Of a stretch of 11,649 nt of DNA, positions 1 through 7,369 are shown piece by piece (positions within the stretch are counted from its first letter, which is position 1; the number at the start of each line of letters is the position of its first letter). The stretch covers positions 1 to 11,649 of the forward strand of contig CAYYHA010000120.1 of assembly GCA_964471535.1 (NCBI GenBank), written 5' to 3'. The DNA is from CAYYHA01 sp964471535 (GTDB lineage: Bacteria > Myxococcota > Myxococcia > SLRQ01). The translations under genes and the position numbers were made by a program. The notes beneath the pieces were generated by a model. It was given only the letters and a program-made list of their open reading frames with translations. It was not told where the DNA came from and ran no database searches.

Positions 1-1566
1 TTCTTCAGAAGCCGGCTTCGGCTGAGTGACGAGGCGGATGGCCGGGTCGCCCGTCTCGTAGAGCGCGCCCAGCGTCGGCTCGTCGAGGAGCTGGAGAAGG
101 ACGTGCTCTATCTCGAGGACCTCCTCGACAAGCAGAAGGTGCAGGACCTGGTCGCCATGGCCGAGGAGCTTCGGGACCAACGCCGGCGCCTCGCAGAGCT
201 CATCGACGAGCTGAAGAAGAATCCCAGCGAGGAGACGCGCGCAGCCATCAGTGAGGAGATCGCACGCATCAAGGAGCGCATCTTCGAACTGATGCAGAAG
301 ATGCAGGAGCTGGCCAAGTCCATCAACGACGAGTTCCTCAACACCGATGCCCTGCGGGAGATGAACGAGTCCCAGGACATGCTGTCCACCCTCGACGAGG
401 TGCAGCGACTCCTCAATGAGGGTGATCTCGACGGCGCACTGAAGAAGCTCTCCGAGATGGCGGGGCAGCTCGATCAGATGCTCGAGAACCTCCGGGAGCA
501 GGATCAGAGCTTCGGTGGTGAGGAGTACGCCGAGCTCGGCCGCCAGATCATGGAGTTCAGTGATGCGCTGCAGCGGCTGAAGCGCGATCAGGAGCGGCTA
601 CTCGAGGCTTCTCAGGACCTGAAGGAGAAGTACCAGCGGGCGCTCGAGGAGCGGGTGAAGGGGCGTCTCGACGAGCTGGCCCAACGCCTGGCCAAGAAGG
701 CCAAGGAGGCCGAGGCCGAGCTGTCGAAGGTGCCCGATGAGGCTCTCGACGATGGCTTCGGAAGCTTCAATCGCGAGATGCTCGAGCAGGCAGTGCAGCG
801 AATGAAGGACACGGCAATGCTCCTCGAAGCTCGCGACTTCGAGGAGGCACGCCGGAGCGTCGAGGCGGGGCTGCGCAGCACGCAGAATCTCGAGGGGCTT
901 CTGCAAAGAGAGGTCATCGAGATGCGACGCCTTCGGACGCTCATGCAGGAGCGCCTGGGTAAGCTCGAAGAGGCGAGGGGACACACGGAAGGGGCGCGGG
1001 CGCGGGCGGAGGAGATCCTCAAGGCCCTCGAGCAGCTCTTCCCCGACCCCAGCGAGGTCTTCGATCGCCAGGACCGTCGCCGCATGGAGCAGATGGCGCG
1101 CAAGCAGGAGGCGCTGCGGCAGCGCGCCGCGAAGCTGCAGAAGCAGATGGAGGAGATCGGGCGACAGGCGCCGGTCTTCTCGCCCTCGATGGAAGGGATG
1201 CTGCAACAGGCCGGGCGTCACATGGCCGAGGCGCAGCAGCAGCTTCAGCAAAGCGATGCGCGCCGCGCGGGCGGGCAGCAGAAGGCAGCCGCCGACCGGC
1301 TTGGGGAGCTGCAGAAGCAGATGGAGGAGGCGATGCAGCGAGGCGGAGGTGGTCATGGAGGCATCCCGATGCCGCTCGCCGGTCGCCGGCCGGGAGGCAG
1401 CTCGGGACGGCTGGGGATGAGTCACCAGCCGGTGAAGATCCCCGACGAGGAAGCCTACGAGCCGCCCGAAGCGTTCCGAAAGGAGCTGATGGAGGCGATG
1501 AAGGACGGCGCACCGAAGCGCTATGAGCGTGAGGTGAAGCGCTACTACGAGGAGCTGGTGAAATGA
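1..1566 (+). CDS. Coiled-coil protein, C-terminal part, probably DUF4175/TIGR02302-like (5' end outside window)
   Basis: The reading frame is open from the first base, so 521 residues are visible and the true start lies upstream. A GTG at 103 is in frame but has coding-like sequence before it and is not a convincing start. The visible part is almost entirely charged heptad-rich helix (Glu, Arg, Lys, Leu, Gln), predicted coiled coil, with no TM segment. Near the end it has a Gln/Met-rich stretch, a Gly-rich linker (about 1340-1400), and a conserved-looking tail with EAFRKELMEAMKDGAP and YYEELVK. Large coiled-coil proteins with N-terminal TM helices and this kind of tail (DUF4175 family) are, from memory, found near MoxR/BatA clusters. 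The TM part would lie outside this window. The function is unknown; a scaffold or envelope role is inference. It overlaps the next gene by 4 bp (ATGA). It could instead be another long coiled-coil protein, since the family call rests on composition and the tail only. Confidence 0.8.
   Translation, partial: FFRSRLRLSDEADGRVARLVERAQRRLVEELEKDVLYLEDLLDKQKVQDLVAMAEELRDQRRRLAELIDELKKNPSEETRAAISEEIARIKERIFELMQKMQELAKSINDEFLNTDALREMNESQDMLSTLDEVQRLLNEGDLDGALKKLSEMAGQLDQMLENLREQDQSFGGEEYAELGRQIMEFSDALQRLKRDQERLLEASQDLKEKYQRALEERVKGRLDELAQRLAKKAKEAEAELSKVPDEALDDGFGSFNREMLEQAVQRMKDTAMLLEARDFEEARRSVEAGLRSTQNLEGLLQREVIEMRRLRTLMQERLGKLEEARGHTEGARARAEEILKALEQLFPDPSEVFDRQDRRRMEQMARKQEALRQRAAKLQKQMEEIGRQAPVFSPSMEGMLQQAGRHMAEAQQQLQQSDARRAGGQQKAAADRLGELQKQMEEAMQRGGGGHGGIPMPLAGRRPGGSSGRLGMSHQPVKIPDEEAYEPPEAFRKELMEAMKDGAPKRYEREVKRYYEELVK
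1133..1329 (+). repeat. In-frame 23-bp direct repeat inside the coiled-coil gene
   Basis: An exact 23-bp sequence occurs at 1133-1155 and again at 1307-1329, offset by 174 bp (58 codons). Both copies are in frame and encode LQKQMEE. The flanking bases diverge at once. This is either a local duplication remnant or convergence from repeated heptads with strongly biased codons. Confidence 0.7.
1549..1554 (+). promoter_or_regulatory. Ribosome binding site for the peptidase gene
   Basis: GAGGAG lies inside the last codons of the upstream gene, 8 nt before the ATG at 1563. It supports that start and translational coupling through the ATGA overlap. Confidence 0.65.
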
Positions 1567-3446
1567 GCCGGGTGTGCCGGCCGCCGAGATGGGTGCACCT
1601 GCGCGTCCTCGTCCCGTGTGTCCTGGCGCTGCTCGCTGGCGCGACCCCCGCGAACGCGAGTGAAGTCGACCGCATCGAGGCCGAGATCAAGCGGGCCGAG
1701 CAACTCTTCGCCGACTGGCAGTACGAAGAGGCCATCGCCATCGCCGAGGCCCTCTACAACGAGCATCCTACGCTTCCCCCGGTGCAGTATCTGGCGGGCA
1801 AGGCGAAGTTCTACCGGCAGGACTACCAAGGGGCGGTGGATCTGCTCACGCGCGCGACCGCAGCGAGCCCCGATGCGGGCCGGGACGATCCCTTTCTCCG
1901 CTATGCGCGGGACACGCTACGCATCACCCGGGACTACGTCTCCGAGCAGAGCGAACACTTCGAGCTGCGGGTCCCGCCGGGTCCGAATGAGGTGCTCTTT
2001 CCCTACGGCCTCGAAGCGCTCGAGCAGGCGTGGCAGCGGATCGGTGACGATTTCGGCCTCCACCCTGCGCATCGAATCGTCGTAGAGGCCTACTCGAGCG
2101 CCGAGGATCTCTCCCACGCCAGCGGTCTTCCGGTGGATGCGATCAAGACCAGCGGCACCATCGCGATCTGCAAGCACAACAAGCTGATGTTCACCACGCC
2201 CAAGGCGCTGCTTCGTGGCTACGAGTGGCTGGACACGCTGGCCCACGAGTACGTGCACTACGTCGTGAGCGTGAAGAGCCACAACACGGTGCCCATCTGG
2301 CTGCACGAGGGGCTCGCCAAGTACGAGGAGACGCGCTGGCGGGGCAAGGCGGGGCAGGCCCTCTCCCCCTATGCGGAGAAGCTCCTGGGGCAGGCCATCC
2401 ACGGCAAGCGACGCTTCATCACCTTCGAAGAGATGCATCCTTCGATGGCGCTCCTGCCCAGTCAGGAGCACACGGCGCTGGCCTTCGCCGAGGTCTTCAC
2501 CGCGGTCGAATATCTGATCACCGAGCGCGGGGGCTACCCAGCCATCCGTCGGATCCTCGAACTTTTGCGCGATGGCGAGGACGTGCCGCAGGCCTTCGCC
2601 GAGGTGCTCGGTGAGTCGTTTACCGCCTTCCAGAAGGGGTGGCGCGCTTGGCTGAAGCGGCGCCCCATGCGCATGCTCGCCGCAGCGCAGGCCGAAAAGC
2701 TCACCTTCAAGACGGACGTGAAGGGGAAGGTCGCCGAGAGCGCCGAGGACGAGCAGGATGCGAGCAGCGCACTCGAGCACCCACAGGCCAAGCGTCACGC
2801 CCACCTCGGCGAACTCCTGCGCATGCGGGGGCGCCACCTGGCGGCCGCGGTGGAGTACGAGAAGGCGTATGCGGCGGTCGGGCCGCGTGCCCCGCTGCTC
2901 TCCAACAAGCTCGCGCTCACCTACATGGCGCTGAAGCGTTGGGATCGCGCAGAGGAGGTTCTCAAAGAGGCACTCGGCCCGAACCCCGGCTTCGTGACCA
3001 CGCACGTGCACCTCGGCCGCCTCTACCTGCTCACCGGACGCGACGATGCGGCGGAGGCGGCGTTCCTCCGGGCCAATCGCATCAATCCCTTCGACCCCGA
3101 GATCCACGCTTCGCTCCACGCCATTTACAAGAAGCGGGGCGATTCGGCGCGGGCCGAGCGCGAGGCGAAGGCCTTTGCGCGCCTTCAGGCGCCGCCGCGC
3201 CCGGGCCGCGCCGCGCCCGCCACCGGCGAGGTCGGCTTCCTCACGCTACTGACGCGCCCGTGGGCGAGGGTCCGTATCGATGGCAAGCGGACCGGCCTGA
3301 CGACACCGATCTTCCGCCATCCCCTCCCCGCCGGAGAGCACGAGGTGGTCCTGGAGAACGAGGCTTCGGGCGTCCGAAAGCGTCTAAAGGTGGCGATCGA
3401 AGCAGGTGAGGAGACGAAACGAACCGAAGTGCTAGACTCGAGGTAA
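1563..3446 (+). CDS. Secreted peptidase MA-like metallopeptidase with TPR repeats and C-terminal PEGA domain
   Basis: 627 residues. Residues 1-32 look like a Sec signal peptide (Arg-rich start, hydrophobic VLVPCVLALLAG, likely cleavage after ANA), so the protein should act outside the cytoplasm. A TPR-like helical segment (about 35-105) precedes a gluzincin-type domain (about 130-365). That domain has the zinc motif HEYVH at 228-232 and a second glutamate in WLHEGLAKYEE (E249), the layout of the peptidase MA-like family. All expected zinc ligands and the catalytic Glu are present. Residues about 410-540 form further TPR-like helices (for example LALTYMALKRWDRAEEVLKE). Residues about 556-625 resemble a PEGA domain (RVRIDGKRTG, LPAGEHEVVLE). 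The ATG overlaps the previous stop and has a good RBS. The substrate is unknown; envelope or peptidoglycan-associated proteolysis is inference. TPRs plus PEGA suggest a docking or assembly role. It could be catalytically active or a scaffold. Confidence 0.9.
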   Translation: MSRVCRPPRWVHLRVLVPCVLALLAGATPANASEVDRIEAEIKRAEQLFADWQYEEAIAIAEALYNEHPTLPPVQYLAGKAKFYRQDYQGAVDLLTRATAASPDAGRDDPFLRYARDTLRITRDYVSEQSEHFELRVPPGPNEVLFPYGLEALEQAWQRIGDDFGLHPAHRIVVEAYSSAEDLSHASGLPVDAIKTSGTIAICKHNKLMFTTPKALLRGYEWLDTLAHEYVHYVVSVKSHNTVPIWLHEGLAKYEETRWRGKAGQALSPYAEKLLGQAIHGKRRFITFEEMHPSMALLPSQEHTALAFAEVFTAVEYLITERGGYPAIRRILELLRDGEDVPQAFAEVLGESFTAFQKGWRAWLKRRPMRMLAAAQAEKLTFKTDVKGKVAESAEDEQDASSALEHPQAKRHAHLGELLRMRGRHLAAAVEYEKAYAAVGPRAPLLSNKLALTYMALKRWDRAEEVLKEALGPNPGFVTTHVHLGRLYLLTGRDDAAEAAFLRANRINPFDPEIHASLHAIYKKRGDSARAEREAKAFARLQAPPRPGRAAPATGEVGFLTLLTRPWARVRIDGKRTGLTTPIFRHPLPAGEHEVVLENEASGVRKRLKVAIEAGEETKRTEVLDSR

Positions 3447-4366
3447 TGGGGGCACTCGGCCATCCGCATGCGCCGCAGTGGCCGCTTGCCTGCGGCCTCC
3501 TTCTCCTTGCAGCGGGGTGCTGGTGTGGGCCACCCATGGAGGTCCTCCATGTCGACGGCCAAGATCGCCGGTATCTCCTCGACGTTCCCCCGGATCTCGC
3601 CGCGCCGGCGCCCCTGCTCCTGGTCCTTCACGGCGGCGGCCCCGATGGGCCTGCGATGGCCCGCCGCTACACGGGATTCTCCGAGCTGGGCGCGGCGGAG
3701 GGCTTCGTCACCGCCTACCCGGAGGCGCTCTTCGACAACTGGAACGACGGGCGCGAGGGACCGAAGCTTCGTGCCAACGCCGAGGGGGTCGACGACGTGG
3801 CCTTCCTGACGGCGCTCGTCGATCACCTCTTGGAGACGGAGGACATCGATCCGAGCCGCATCTACGTGGTTGGTATCTCCAACGGCGGCTTCATGACCGA
3901 GCGCCTCGCCTGTTCCCCTCTCTCGGCGCGTCTGGCTGCGGTCGTCCCCGTGATCGCGACGATGGCCGAGACCCTGCTCGCCGAGTGCGCACCCGCAGCA
4001 CCCCTGCCCATCGCGCTCGTGGCCGGCGACGAGGACCCGCTGGTCCCGTTTACGGGCGGGCCCATGATGGACGGGGACCGGGGCGTGATCGCCAGCTTCG
4101 ACGACACGGTCGCGCTCTGGCGCGACCACAATGGCTGCACCGGCGAGCCCGAGGTGGAGCTCGTCGACGAGGTCGACGATGGGACGCGCGTTCGCATCGA
4201 GACCTGGACGGGCTGCGCGGCGGAGACGAAGAGCCTGGTGGTCGAGGGGGGCGGGCACACCTGGCCCGGGGGGCGCGCCACCTTCGACTTCCTCGTAGGA
4301 AGGACCAGCCAGGAGATCGAGATGGCCGAGGTCGCCTGGGGCTTCCTCTCCCGCTTCCGGCGCTGA
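3446..4366 (+). CDS. Lipoprotein esterase of the PHB-depolymerase/LpqC type
   Basis: 306 residues with an N-terminal hydrophobic segment ending in a lipobox-like LAAGC (C25), so probably a lipid-anchored envelope protein. The alpha/beta-hydrolase fold of the esterase PHB-depolymerase family (COG3509 type) is evident: oxyanion-region LVLHGGG, nucleophile elbow GISNGG (S145), acid in DEDPLVPF (D197) and catalytic His in GGGHTWPGG (H271). The HTWPG motif is typical of this family. C231 and C257 are placed like the disulphide pair seen in relatives. Family members cleave short-chain hydroxyalkanoate, feruloyl or acetyl esters, so the substrate here cannot be assigned. The ATG shares one base with the upstream TAA; GAGG at 3440-3443 is only 2 nt from the ATG, so expression probably depends on coupling to the peptidase gene. 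The length is normal for the family. Confidence 0.88.
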   Translation: MGALGHPHAPQWPLACGLLLLAAGCWCGPPMEVLHVDGQDRRYLLDVPPDLAAPAPLLLVLHGGGPDGPAMARRYTGFSELGAAEGFVTAYPEALFDNWNDGREGPKLRANAEGVDDVAFLTALVDHLLETEDIDPSRIYVVGISNGGFMTERLACSPLSARLAAVVPVIATMAETLLAECAPAAPLPIALVAGDEDPLVPFTGGPMMDGDRGVIASFDDTVALWRDHNGCTGEPEVELVDEVDDGTRVRIETWTGCAAETKSLVVEGGGHTWPGGRATFDFLVGRTSQEIEMAEVAWGFLSRFRR

Positions 4367-4418
4367 GCGCCCACGGCCGCGCCGCCGGCTTCCCCTCGGC
4401 CGCTGCTGCCGCCGCGTT

Positions 4419-5345
4419 TCAGGGCTCCAGAGACAGCCCCACCACCGGGTAGAGGGTGAGGCCGCCGAGGTCCGCCGGCTCGCCGAGGATCACCGGCTGG
4501 CTCACCGCCTGCACGACCGTCAGCTCGAGGTAGAGGTAGACCCATCGATACCCCCCGGCGAGCCCCAGGGTCGCTCCCAGGTAGTGGAGGGTGCCCGACA
4601 GGTCCTCCCGCGTGACGAGTTGCGAACCGTCGGGCAGGTCGAGGGTCAAGATCGAGGGCACCGCGTAGGTGCCCACGCGGTAGCGCGCCGACACGTAGGG
4701 CTGGAGCAGGTCCGACACGTTCCAGCTCGCCACCAGGGCGAAGTCGAAGTCCCATCGCGAGGGGTCGTCGAGTTCCACGAAACGGAAGAGCTCCGAGATG
4801 CTCTTGAGGTAAGCGTAGAGATCGAAGAGGAGGCCACCGAAGGTGTGGCGCTCGATCCCCACGATGCCGGCGAGGTGGAAGTCGGTCGCCGCGCGGAAGG
4901 AGAGGCCGGGCGGGGCCCGGACGTCCTGGCCGATGAAACGATAGCGCGCGTCGAGACGCCAGCCGCTGCTCGACCAGCGCAGGCCGGCGTCGAGGTTCTC
5001 GACGAAGCCGTAGCGCAAGGAGAGCTGAGTGACGGTTCCCGGAGGGAAGAGCGCCAGGGCGAGCGCCGCCTCGAGCGCTTCACGCTGTTCCGCCTCAGTG
5101 GGCGGGGGCACCTTCCCGTTCTCCGCATCGAGCAGCCGCTGTGCCGCCGAGGCCGCCACGCCCACCGCCCGCGCGAGCTGCGCGGTGGGCACGTAGGCGC
5201 CGAGACCGGCGTCCACTCGCACCTGCCCCGGACGCAGGGTCTGTGCCGTCTGAAGCTGCGAGAGATTCGTGGCGCAGCCTGCTGACCCCATGCACAGCGT
5301 CGCAAGCGCGCCGATTGCCATGCCTCGGCCCCCAAGACGTCGCAT
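4419..5345 (-). CDS. Putative outer-membrane lipoprotein with beta-barrel-like sequence, unrecognised family
   Basis: 308 residues on the minus strand. The N-terminus (MRRLGGRGMAIGALATLCMGSAGC) is a basic, then hydrophobic, signal ending in a lipobox-like SAGC at C24. The remainder has alternating hydrophobic and polar strands rich in Tyr, Gly, Arg and Leu (for example QLSLRYGFVENLDAGLRW, YVSARYRVGTY, GGYRWVYLYLELTVV). This pattern resembles outer-membrane beta-barrel proteins and porin-like lipoproteins. An Ala/Glu-rich helical segment (about 57-97) sits between the signal and the strands. I do not recognise the family, and the C-terminus lacks the usual terminal Phe of barrels. The start ATG at 5343-5345 lacks a clear RBS; ATG 5319-5321 (M9) is an alternative but would shorten the basic region. 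The gene is convergent with the esterase and divergent from MoxR. Function unknown. Confidence 0.8.
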   Translation of the reverse strand: MRRLGGRGMAIGALATLCMGSAGCATNLSQLQTAQTLRPGQVRVDAGLGAYVPTAQLARAVGVAASAAQRLLDAENGKVPPPTEAEQREALEAALALALFPPGTVTQLSLRYGFVENLDAGLRWSSSGWRLDARYRFIGQDVRAPPGLSFRAATDFHLAGIVGIERHTFGGLLFDLYAYLKSISELFRFVELDDPSRWDFDFALVASWNVSDLLQPYVSARYRVGTYAVPSILTLDLPDGSQLVTREDLSGTLHYLGATLGLAGGYRWVYLYLELTVVQAVSQPVILGEPADLGGLTLYPVVGLSLEP

Positions 5346-5430
5346 CGTGAGAGTCTACCGGACCCTTGGACCCGCGTCGCCCCTGGAATACGCTCCCCCT
5401 TCCACAAGTTTCCGCGTGTCGAGGCCCCGC
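5346..5430. promoter_or_regulatory. Divergent intergenic region upstream of MoxR and the barrel lipoprotein
   Basis: This 85-bp gap separates two divergent genes, so it must hold or border promoters for both unless their transcripts start inside neighbouring genes. I looked for -10/-35 and sigma-54 elements and found only poor matches (TTGGAC at 5366-5371, weak TA-rich GAATAC at 5386-5391). No operator is claimed. Being shared, it could couple expression of the barrel gene to the MoxR cluster. Confidence 0.4.
5421..5424 (+). promoter_or_regulatory. Ribosome binding site deciding the MoxR start
   Basis: GAGG is followed by 6 nt and then the ATG at 5431. It favours this start over in-frame ATGs further upstream, which would run into the divergent gene and add a sequence unlike MoxR proteins. 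Confidence 0.6.
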
Positions 5431-6444
5431 ATGAGCATCCCGGACCCGAGCCAGATCCCCGCCCCCGACGTCGAGAAGGTCGAGCGCCTCGCCGAGGCGA
5501 GGGGGCGTATCGTCGACGAGATCGCCAAGCGCATCGTCGGACAGAAGCAGGTCATCGAGCATCTGCTCATCGCGCTCTTCGCCCGGGGGCATGGGCTCTT
5601 CGTCGGCGTGCCCGGTCTCGCGAAGACGCTGCTCATCTCCACCCTCGCTGAGGTGCTCGACCTCTCTTTCAACCGGATCCAGTTCACTCCGGATCTGATG
5701 CCCTCGGACATCACCGGCACCGATGTCCTCGAGGAGGACCACACCACGGGGCGGCGCGTCTTCCGCTTCGTGAAGGGGCCCATCTTCGCGAACATCATTC
5801 TGGCCGACGAGATCAACCGCACGCCGCCGAAGACGCAGGCGGCGCTCCTGCAGGCGATGCAGGAGCGGCGTGTGACCGCCGGCGGCAAGACCTGGACCCT
5901 CGAGCCGCCGTTTCTCGTATTCGCAACGCAGAATCCGGTGGAACAGGAAGGCACCTACCCGCTGCCCGAAGCACAGCTCGACCGCTTCATGTTCATGATC
6001 GACGTCGATTACCCGTCGGCGGAGGAGGAGGTCGAGATCGTTCGCACCACCACGGGACCCGTTGCGGCGGTGCCCGAGAACGTGCTCTCTCCCGAGGAGA
6101 TCCTCGAGTACCAGGAGCTGGTTCTGCGTGTTCCCGCGGCCGAGCACGTGGTGCGCCACGCCGTCGATCTCGTCCGTGCCACACGGCCGAAGCGGGAGGG
6201 CGCACCAGAGTTCATCGATCGCTTCGTGGCGTGGGGCGCGGGGCCGCGTGCTTCACAGTTTCTCGTTCTCGCCGGAAAGGCGCGTGCCATTTTGCATGGA
6301 CGCACCGCCGTGGAGGTGGAAGACGTGCGGGCGCTTGCCCGCCCGGTGCTGCAGCATCGGCTGCTCACCAACTTCCACGCCGAGGCGGAAGGGGTGAAGA
6401 GCCAGGCCTTGGTGGATCGCCTCCTCGAAACCGTGCGGCCTTGA
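5431..6444 (+). CDS. MoxR-family AAA+ ATPase
   Basis: 337 residues, normal for the family. Walker A GVPGLAKT is at 59-66, Walker B IILADE at 122-127, sensor-1 Asn in ATQNP (N168), and the AQLDRF motif at 181-186 supplies an arginine. The C-terminal helical lid (about 250-337) ends in a typical pattern (NFHAEAEGVKSQALVDRLL). MoxR proteins are cytoplasmic, probably oligomeric ATPases acting with VWA-domain proteins in maturation or remodelling of envelope and metal-enzyme complexes; the client here is unknown. The reading frame extends upstream to 5269, but that part overlaps the divergent lipoprotein gene and matches no MoxR N-terminus. The ATG at 5431 has an RBS and begins a normal family start. 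It is followed after 10 bp by the DUF58 gene, as in classical Bat clusters. No key residue is missing. Confidence 0.96.
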   Translation: MSIPDPSQIPAPDVEKVERLAEARGRIVDEIAKRIVGQKQVIEHLLIALFARGHGLFVGVPGLAKTLLISTLAEVLDLSFNRIQFTPDLMPSDITGTDVLEEDHTTGRRVFRFVKGPIFANIILADEINRTPPKTQAALLQAMQERRVTAGGKTWTLEPPFLVFATQNPVEQEGTYPLPEAQLDRFMFMIDVDYPSAEEEVEIVRTTTGPVAAVPENVLSPEEILEYQELVLRVPAAEHVVRHAVDLVRATRPKREGAPEFIDRFVAWGAGPRASQFLVLAGKARAILHGRTAVEVEDVRALARPVLQHRLLTNFHAEAEGVKSQALVDRLLETVRP

Positions 6445-6449
6445 GGAGG
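6443..6449 (+). promoter_or_regulatory. Strong ribosome binding site for the DUF58 gene, overlapping the MoxR stop
   Basis: GAGGAGG overlaps the TGA of MoxR (6442-6444) and lies 5 nt before the GTG at 6455. It supports the GTG start and suggests translational coupling. Confidence 0.75.
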
Positions 6450-6454
6450 CGGCG

Positions 6455-7369
6455 GTGGCGACGCCGAAGACCCAGGCTGGTCCCGGAGCGCTCCGGCCAG
6501 AGGTACTCGCCCGTCTCGGCGGGCTCTCGGTGAAGGCGCGGCAGGTCGTCGAGGGTGTCCTCTCCGGCTTGCACCGCAGCCCCCACCATGGGCAGAGCAT
6601 CGAGTTCGCCGAGCACAAAGAGTACGCGCCCGGCGACGAGATCCGTCATATCGACTGGAAGGCCTACGCGAAGTTCGACAAGTACTACGTCAAGCAGTTC
6701 GAGCACGAGACGAACCTGCGCGCCTACCTGATGGTCGACGCATCCCATTCGATGGCGTACGGCTCAGGCGAGGTCTCGAAGCTGGAATACGCGAAGGTGC
6801 TCGCCGCCTCCCTCGCCTACCTGCTGGTCCGGCAGGGAGACTCCGTAGGCCTCGTCGTCTTCGGTGAAGAGGTTCGCTCCTACGTGCCGGTCCGATCTGG
6901 GACGGCGCATCTTCAGGAGGTCATCGGCGCGCTCGAGGCAAGCGAGGCGGAGGGAGCGACGGATTTCGAGGCCGCCGCACATTTCCTCTCGGAGCGCGCC
7001 CGGCGCCGGGCGATGGTGCTGCTCTTCTCGGACTTCCTCGATCCCGACGACGCCAAGGTGGCCGCAGTGCGCCGGCTGCGGGCGCGCAAGCACGACATCG
7101 GCGTCTTCCACCTCATGGATCGAGCAGAGCTGGACTTCCCCTTCGAAGATCCCTCGCTCTTCGTGAGTATGGAGGACGACAGGCGCCTGCAGGTGAATCC
7201 TATCCAAATTCGAGATTCCTACCGCGAAGAAGTGCAGGCCTTCATCGAAGCGACTCGGCGGCGACTCCGTGAGAGCGACGTGCAGTATCGGCTGGTGGTC
7301 ACCGATACGCCGTATGACCAGGTGGTCGCGGAATTCCTCTCGGAACGGGCACAGGGGAGACGACGATGA
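6455..7369 (+). CDS. DUF58-family protein with VWA-like fold
   Basis: 304 residues. The DUF58 signature region spans about 46-90: GQSIEFAEHKEYAPGDEIRHIDWKAYAK, then KQFEHETNL. It leads into a VWA-like core with MIDAS residues D95, S97 and S99 (DASHS), T169 (GATD) and D193 (FSDFLD), all present. There is no signal or TM segment, so it is cytoplasmic. DUF58 proteins are almost always paired with a MoxR ATPase and are thought to be its partner or adaptor; the exact activity is not known. The start is GTG at 6455, 5 nt after a strong GAGGAGG; no better upstream start fits the MoxR stop. The 3' end overlaps the BatA gene by ATGA, so the two are probably co-translated. It is fairly short because it lacks the N-terminal TM region seen in some larger DUF58 proteins. 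Confidence 0.95.
   Translation: MATPKTQAGPGALRPEVLARLGGLSVKARQVVEGVLSGLHRSPHHGQSIEFAEHKEYAPGDEIRHIDWKAYAKFDKYYVKQFEHETNLRAYLMVDASHSMAYGSGEVSKLEYAKVLAASLAYLLVRQGDSVGLVVFGEEVRSYVPVRSGTAHLQEVIGALEASEAEGATDFEAAAHFLSERARRRAMVLLFSDFLDPDDAKVAAVRRLRARKHDIGVFHLMDRAELDFPFEDPSLFVSMEDDRRLQVNPIQIRDSYREEVQAFIEATRRRLRESDVQYRLVVTDTPYDQVVAEFLSERAQGRRR
7356..7359 (+). promoter_or_regulatory. Ribosome binding site for the BatA-type gene
   Basis: GGAG within AGGGGAGA lies 6 nt before the ATG at 7366, inside the DUF58 coding end. It supports that start, which also shares ATGA with the DUF58 stop. Confidence 0.7.

Noticed and set aside
1917..4258. Long minus-strand open frames opposite the peptidase and esterase genes (about 400 and 357 codons)
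   Set aside because: Antisense open frames are expected in high-GC DNA. Their proteins lack recognisable motifs, while the + strand products have complete catalytic motifs.
4374..4402. Short inverted repeat CGGCCG...CGGCCG between the convergent esterase and barrel genes
   Set aside because: The stem is only 6 bp of a self-complementary hexamer with a 17-nt loop and no T-tract, so it is too weak to call a terminator.
5384..5400. Possible sigma-54-like element upstream of MoxR (CTGGAATACGCT)
   Set aside because: Only the TGG of the -24 element matches, and the -12 GC is missing.
5269..5430. N-terminal extension of MoxR to an upstream ATG
   Set aside because: It overlaps the divergent lipoprotein gene, encodes a Pro/Arg-rich tail unlike MoxR starts, and the ATG at 5431 has a good RBS and a normal family N-terminus.
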